A stretch of DNA of 64,000 bases, from assembly GCA_009926935.1 (NCBI GenBank), contig RFNZ01000005.1, positions 1 through 64,000 of the forward strand, read 5' to 3'. Position 1 is the stretch's first letter. The number at the start of each line of letters is the position of its first letter. Of this stretch, positions 59,987 through 64,000 are shown piece after piece. The notes under the pieces are model-generated. The model was not told the origin of the DNA. It did not search any database and was given only the letters and a program-made list of their open reading frames with translations. The DNA is from Pseudomonadota bacterium. GTDB taxonomy: Bacteria; Pseudomonadota; Alphaproteobacteria; Micavibrionales; UBA1664. The translations under genes and the position numbers were made by a program.

Positions 59987-60853
59987 TTTCATGTTGCGCC
60001 TGAACGGGTGGAGTGGGAATGTACCCAGCACCCTGATATCGGTCGCAAAGAATTTCAGTTCCTCAAAAGCGAGCTGCATTGATCTGTCATCAGGATGACC
60101 TTCAACCTCGCACAGAAATTCCGCCGCTGAAAAGCCGTCGCCTAGGTAGGATTCAATCTTGGTCATATTGACGCCGTTTGTAGCAAACCCGCCCAGCGCC
60201 TTGTAGAGCGCAGCAGGAATATTGCGCACGGCAAAGACAAAGTTTGTCATGACAGGCCCACTACCGGCTTTTGGTGTCATCGGCGTTTTAGAGAGAATGA
60301 CAAAGCGGGTTACGTTGTCCTGCCGGTCCTGAATGCCTTTTTTGAGGATGGTCAGGCCATAGATTTCTGCTGCCAGGGCAGAGGCAATTGCGCCCTGCGT
60401 TTTATCGCCATCACTGGCGACCTTGGCTGCGGCACCTGCGGTATCCTCGTGGACAACCGGGTGTAATTTCAGCTCGCGTATGGCTTTGCGGCACTGGGGC
60501 AGTGCCATGACGTGGCTGTGTACGCGCTTCAGGTCTGAGATTTTGGCACCTGCCACGCCAAGGAGGCACATTTCAATTGGCTGGAAGTGTTCGCCTATAA
60601 TATGTAAACCACTGGCTGGCATGAGATGGTGAACATCCGTGACACGGCCTGCGAGTGTATTCTCGATCGGGATCATGGCGACTTCTGCCGTGCCTTTGGT
60701 TACAGCTAGAAACGCGTCCTCAAAGGCCGAGCAGGGGATTGTTTCGGCCTCCGGAAAGACCGTACGGCAAGAAAGATCAGAGAAAGCGCCAGGGGCCCCT
60801 TGAAAGGCCACGCGCTTTGGACGAAGTGTTTTTAACTGTTTGATAGAGGTCAT
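59969..60853 (-). CDS. pheA: Prephenate dehydratase
   Basis: 294 residues from the ATG at 60853 (AGG upstream); a 13-codon longer start lacks a ribosome-binding site. The catalytic PDT domain shows VAFQGAPGAFSDLSC, VPIENTLAGRVTDVHHL and NVTRFVILSK with the key TRF. The C-terminal ACT domain (about 205-280) has ESYL where many enzymes have ESRP, a change often seen in alphaproteobacteria. It makes phenylpyruvate for phenylalanine; no fused chorismate mutase. Confidence 0.95.
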   Translation of the reverse strand: MTSIKQLKTLRPKRVAFQGAPGAFSDLSCRTVFPEAETIPCSAFEDAFLAVTKGTAEVAMIPIENTLAGRVTDVHHLMPASGLHIIGEHFQPIEMCLLGVAGAKISDLKRVHSHVMALPQCRKAIRELKLHPVVHEDTAGAAAKVASDGDKTQGAIASALAAEIYGLTILKKGIQDRQDNVTRFVILSKTPMTPKAGSGPVMTNFVFAVRNIPAALYKALGGFATNGVNMTKIESYLGDGFSAAEFLCEVEGHPDDRSMQLAFEELKFFATDIRVLGTFPLHPFRRNMKSKKSA

Positions 60854-60944
60854 TTTCAAAACCTGTTTACATGATATTCTCTTGTCTGCCATAAACGGCG
60901 CAATTCATCGACTAAAACTTTAAAACATTCAAGCGGGTATCGAT

Positions 60945-61634
60945 ATGTCAGGCATGGAATTCAATAAACTGTTCGCCGCAATCTTGGTTGCAGGCATCCT
61001 TGCTATGTTAGCGGGATTTATTTCTAAGAAAGTGGTCCATGTCGAAGATCCGCATGAAAACGCATTTGCGATTGAAGTGGCAGAGGCAGCTGGCAGTGGT
61101 GCAATGGCTGTTGAGGCAGTTGCGGAGCCTATACTGGCTTTGCTCGCCACGGCTGATGTTGCCAAAGGGCAGAGTCTTTCCAAAGTTTGTGCGGCCTGCC
61201 ATACGTTTAACAAGGGCGAACCTGCACGAGTTGGACCCAACCTTTATGGAATCGTGGGTTCAAAACACGCTCACATGGAGGGCTTTGCCTATTCGGAAGG
61301 CATGAAAGCCCTTCATGACAAGAGCTGGGATTACGCCAGCCTCAACGCGTTCCTGTGGAATCCTAAAAAGGCTGTGAGCGGCACGAAGATGGTATTTGCC
61401 GGTATGAAAAAGCCTGAAGACCGCGCTGCGCTGATTGCTTATCTGCGCAGTCTCTCGGATTCGCCAGCCGCATTGCCATCGGACGCTGAAATCGCTGCCG
61501 AGGCCGTTGTGGTGGAAAAAGAAAATGCTGACATCCCCCAAGAACCACAGCAAGCCGTGGAAAAGGACAAGGATGCAAAAGCCGAAGAAACCAAGTCAGA
61601 GGCAAAACCTGCTGAAAACGGCAAGGCCGAGTAA
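60945..61634 (+). CDS. Membrane-anchored class I cytochrome c
   Basis: 229 residues: an uncleaved N-terminal anchor (about 8-26), a linker, then a cytochrome c552/CycM-like domain (about 66-170). Haem is attached at CAACH (about 84-88), with the axial Met in GTKMVFAGM. The C-terminal 55 residues are Glu/Lys/Ala rich and probably disordered. It likely carries electrons from the bc1 complex to a cytochrome oxidase, in keeping with the neighbouring ctaA. Confidence 0.92.
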   Translation: MSGMEFNKLFAAILVAGILAMLAGFISKKVVHVEDPHENAFAIEVAEAAGSGAMAVEAVAEPILALLATADVAKGQSLSKVCAACHTFNKGEPARVGPNLYGIVGSKHAHMEGFAYSEGMKALHDKSWDYASLNAFLWNPKKAVSGTKMVFAGMKKPEDRAALIAYLRSLSDSPAALPSDAEIAAEAVVVEKENADIPQEPQQAVEKDKDAKAEETKSEAKPAENGKAE

Positions 61635-62666
61635 TCAATCTTTCGTGGCTGCGGATGCACCGTACATAGCGCGGTGCATCTGGTATAAAAGCGCAGCCAG
61701 AGTTAGAAGCGCGCCTGCCTGATGCATGGCAGCTAAGGGGAGTGCCACGCCGGATATCAGAGTTAATATCCCCAGGCATAATTGCAGGACGATGCAGGTT
61801 GCAAGTATGGGTGACCTAACCCGCCAGGCAAAACTAAGCACCATCAGGAAGGCCGCAAATGCCAGCCAGCGGTGTGTAAATTGTACGGCTGCATGATTTT
61901 CAAAAATATTGAGCCATGACGGGGTGATGTTAAAAAAATCGGATGGCAAAAAACTGCCACCCATGAGCGGCCACTCGTTGTAAATGAGGCCTGCATCAAG
62001 CCCTGCCGTAAAGGCGCCCCAGAGAACTGTCAGGGTGAGCAGCCCCAAAGACCAGCGGCCATGCCTACGCAGGCAGTGAGATGTTGCCAGAGGGCGCATT
62101 AGAAGGGCCCCGTCACGACGGAGTAGTGTCAGCGCCATCCAAATCATCAGGCCGTAAATAACCATCGCGAGGCCAAGGTGTGTTGCCAGCCTGTAGTGAG
62201 AGACGGCAGGATTGTCGATAAGGCCACTCTTTACCATCCACCAGCCGACGACGCCCTGAAGGCCGCCTAAAATAAGAAGACCTAAAAATTTATGTCCGTA
62301 GCCATCGGCTATGCGGCGCGTGAGCCAGAACCATAACAACGGCACTGCAAAAAAAAGACCTATGACACGGCCCCACTGGCGATGCAGCCATTCCCAGAAA
62401 AAGATGTTTTTAAACTCGTCCAGCGTCATACCAGCGTTTTTTTGTGTAAATTCAGGGCTCTGCTGATAGATCAAAAATTCATCAAGCCATGCCTCGTGCG
62501 ACAGGGGGGGGAGGGCGCCGGCCACCGGTTTCCAATAGGTGATGGACAGGCCGGACTCTGTCAGGCGAGTGACAGCACCAATCACGGCCATCAAAAAAAC
62601 CATGGCAGCACAGGTTATCAGCCAGTGTGCGCAAGCACGGTCGTTTGAGGTTTGGGTGTTGCTCAA
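61635..62666 (-). CDS. ctaA: Heme A synthase (CtaA/COX15)
   Basis: About 343 residues, eight membrane segments in two four-helix halves. Converts heme O to heme A for aa3-type cytochrome oxidase. Conserved regions include AVIGAVTRLTESGLSI, the His/Trp-rich FFWEWLHRQWGR, and later histidines in ATHLGLA, QFTHRWLA and AMHQAG. It is the alphaproteobacterial type 2 form. The likely start is the TTG at 62666, 8 nt after AGAGGG; a TTG two codons earlier is too close to it. The stop abuts the cytochrome c stop. Confidence 0.94.
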   Translation of the reverse strand: MSNTQTSNDRACAHWLITCAAMVFLMAVIGAVTRLTESGLSITYWKPVAGALPPLSHEAWLDEFLIYQQSPEFTQKNAGMTLDEFKNIFFWEWLHRQWGRVIGLFFAVPLLWFWLTRRIADGYGHKFLGLLILGGLQGVVGWWMVKSGLIDNPAVSHYRLATHLGLAMVIYGLMIWMALTLLRRDGALLMRPLATSHCLRRHGRWSLGLLTLTVLWGAFTAGLDAGLIYNEWPLMGGSFLPSDFFNITPSWLNIFENHAAVQFTHRWLAFAAFLMVLSFAWRVRSPILATCIVLQLCLGILTLISGVALPLAAMHQAGALLTLAALLYQMHRAMYGASAATKD

Positions 62667-62711
62667 GATCAAGGCCCTCTAATCAGAAACTTGTCAAAGT
62701 CACATTGATAG

Positions 62712-63743
<1,032 letters not shown>

Positions 63744-63764
63744 AGGCACGCTATCTTGAGCGTG

Positions 63765-64000
63765 ATGCAGAATGCACCCCAGCCGCCTTTCTTTCTTTTT
63801 GATGCCTTTACCGGCGGTATCAGGATTTTTGCCCAGAACAGCAGGCTTATTCTCAGGCTTTCGTTCATTCCATTTGCGGTTACGCTTTTGACGCTGGTCG
63901 TTTTAAGGACCTTTAACGATTCACTCACGATGTTCTGGCTACCTGTTTTGCAGATGCCCTCCAGCTTTGTTACGGGGCTGCAATGCGGGCTTATTTTGCG
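63765..64000 (+). CDS. Membrane protein, truncated by the window end
   Basis: Open from the ATG at 63765 to the end of the window with no stop. It begins MQNAPQPPFFLFDAFTGGIR, followed by hydrophobic segments (LRLSFIPFAVTLLTLVVL and MFWLPVLQMPSSFVTGLQ). It is probably a multi-pass inner-membrane protein; too little is visible to name it. It starts 21 bp after the reductase gene. Confidence 0.6.
   Translation, partial: MQNAPQPPFFLFDAFTGGIRIFAQNSRLILRLSFIPFAVTLLTLVVLRTFNDSLTMFWLPVLQMPSSFVTGLQCGLIL

Overview
The window is chromosomal DNA from an alphaproteobacterium. The strongest marker is a circularly permuted two-piece tmRNA gene (about 24.24-24.57 kb). Supporting markers are a DUF1150 gene behind an Hsp20 gene with a ROSE-type RNA thermometer, a BTLCP transglutaminase-like protein, DUF2939, and the lptC-lptA-lptB-rpoN-hpf block. 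Three sites fit the TTAA-N7-TTAA CtrA consensus. The lineage cannot be fixed from sequence alone; a Rhodospirillales- or Micavibrionales-like bacterium is a guess. Gene packing is extremely tight: eight of nine convergent gene pairs abut within 7 bp or overlap. No insertion sequence, prophage block or CRISPR array is visible.

Layout. 0-10.7 kb: a chemoreceptor, leuA with a possible attenuator leader, a DMT permease, an orphan ABC ATPase, a small lipoprotein, an N-acetylmuramoyl-L-alanine amidase and rne. 10.8-20.4 kb: the most unusual locus, a 9.1-kb gene for a 3032-residue modular protein preceded by a 95-residue protein, with two overlapping CtrA-like boxes upstream. 20.4-24.6 kb: a glycosyltransferase, an aminotransferase, thyA-folA with a coupled 55-aa ORF, and ssrA. 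24.9-34.7 kb: a type IVb-pilus-like operon (receiver protein, lipoprotein secretin, triple ASH-repeat protein, ATPase, inner-membrane platform, two bitopic proteins, two pilin-like proteins). A five-domain hybrid kinase converges on it.

37-50 kb: asd, a PtsN-like protein lacking the active-site histidine, the Hsp20/DUF1150 pair under its thermometer, cysS, then a long leftward cluster from an RNase D-like exonuclease through kdsD, lptC, lptA, lptB, rpoN and hpf to BTLCP and DUF2939. That cluster links Kdo/LPS synthesis and transport with sigma-54 and ribosome hibernation. tRNA-Leu(CAG) lies just upstream of it. 49.7-55 kb: a REC plus degenerate-GGDEF protein, pmbA/tldE, a Wza-like export lipoprotein with a Wzc-like tyrosine kinase, and an unrecognised 110-aa protein behind an intrinsic terminator. 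55-64 kb: recR, a flavin/NAD(P)H oxidoreductase, lolA, ftsK, a small protein with a C-terminal membrane segment, pheA, a membrane-anchored cytochrome c, ctaA, a ferredoxin-NADP reductase and a truncated membrane-protein gene.

The best candidates for something undescribed are the giant-protein locus and its putative CtrA control, the pilus operon with its ASH-repeat component and pilin-like proteins lacking Glu5, the leuA leader that can mask the leuA ribosome-binding site, and the His-less PtsN.
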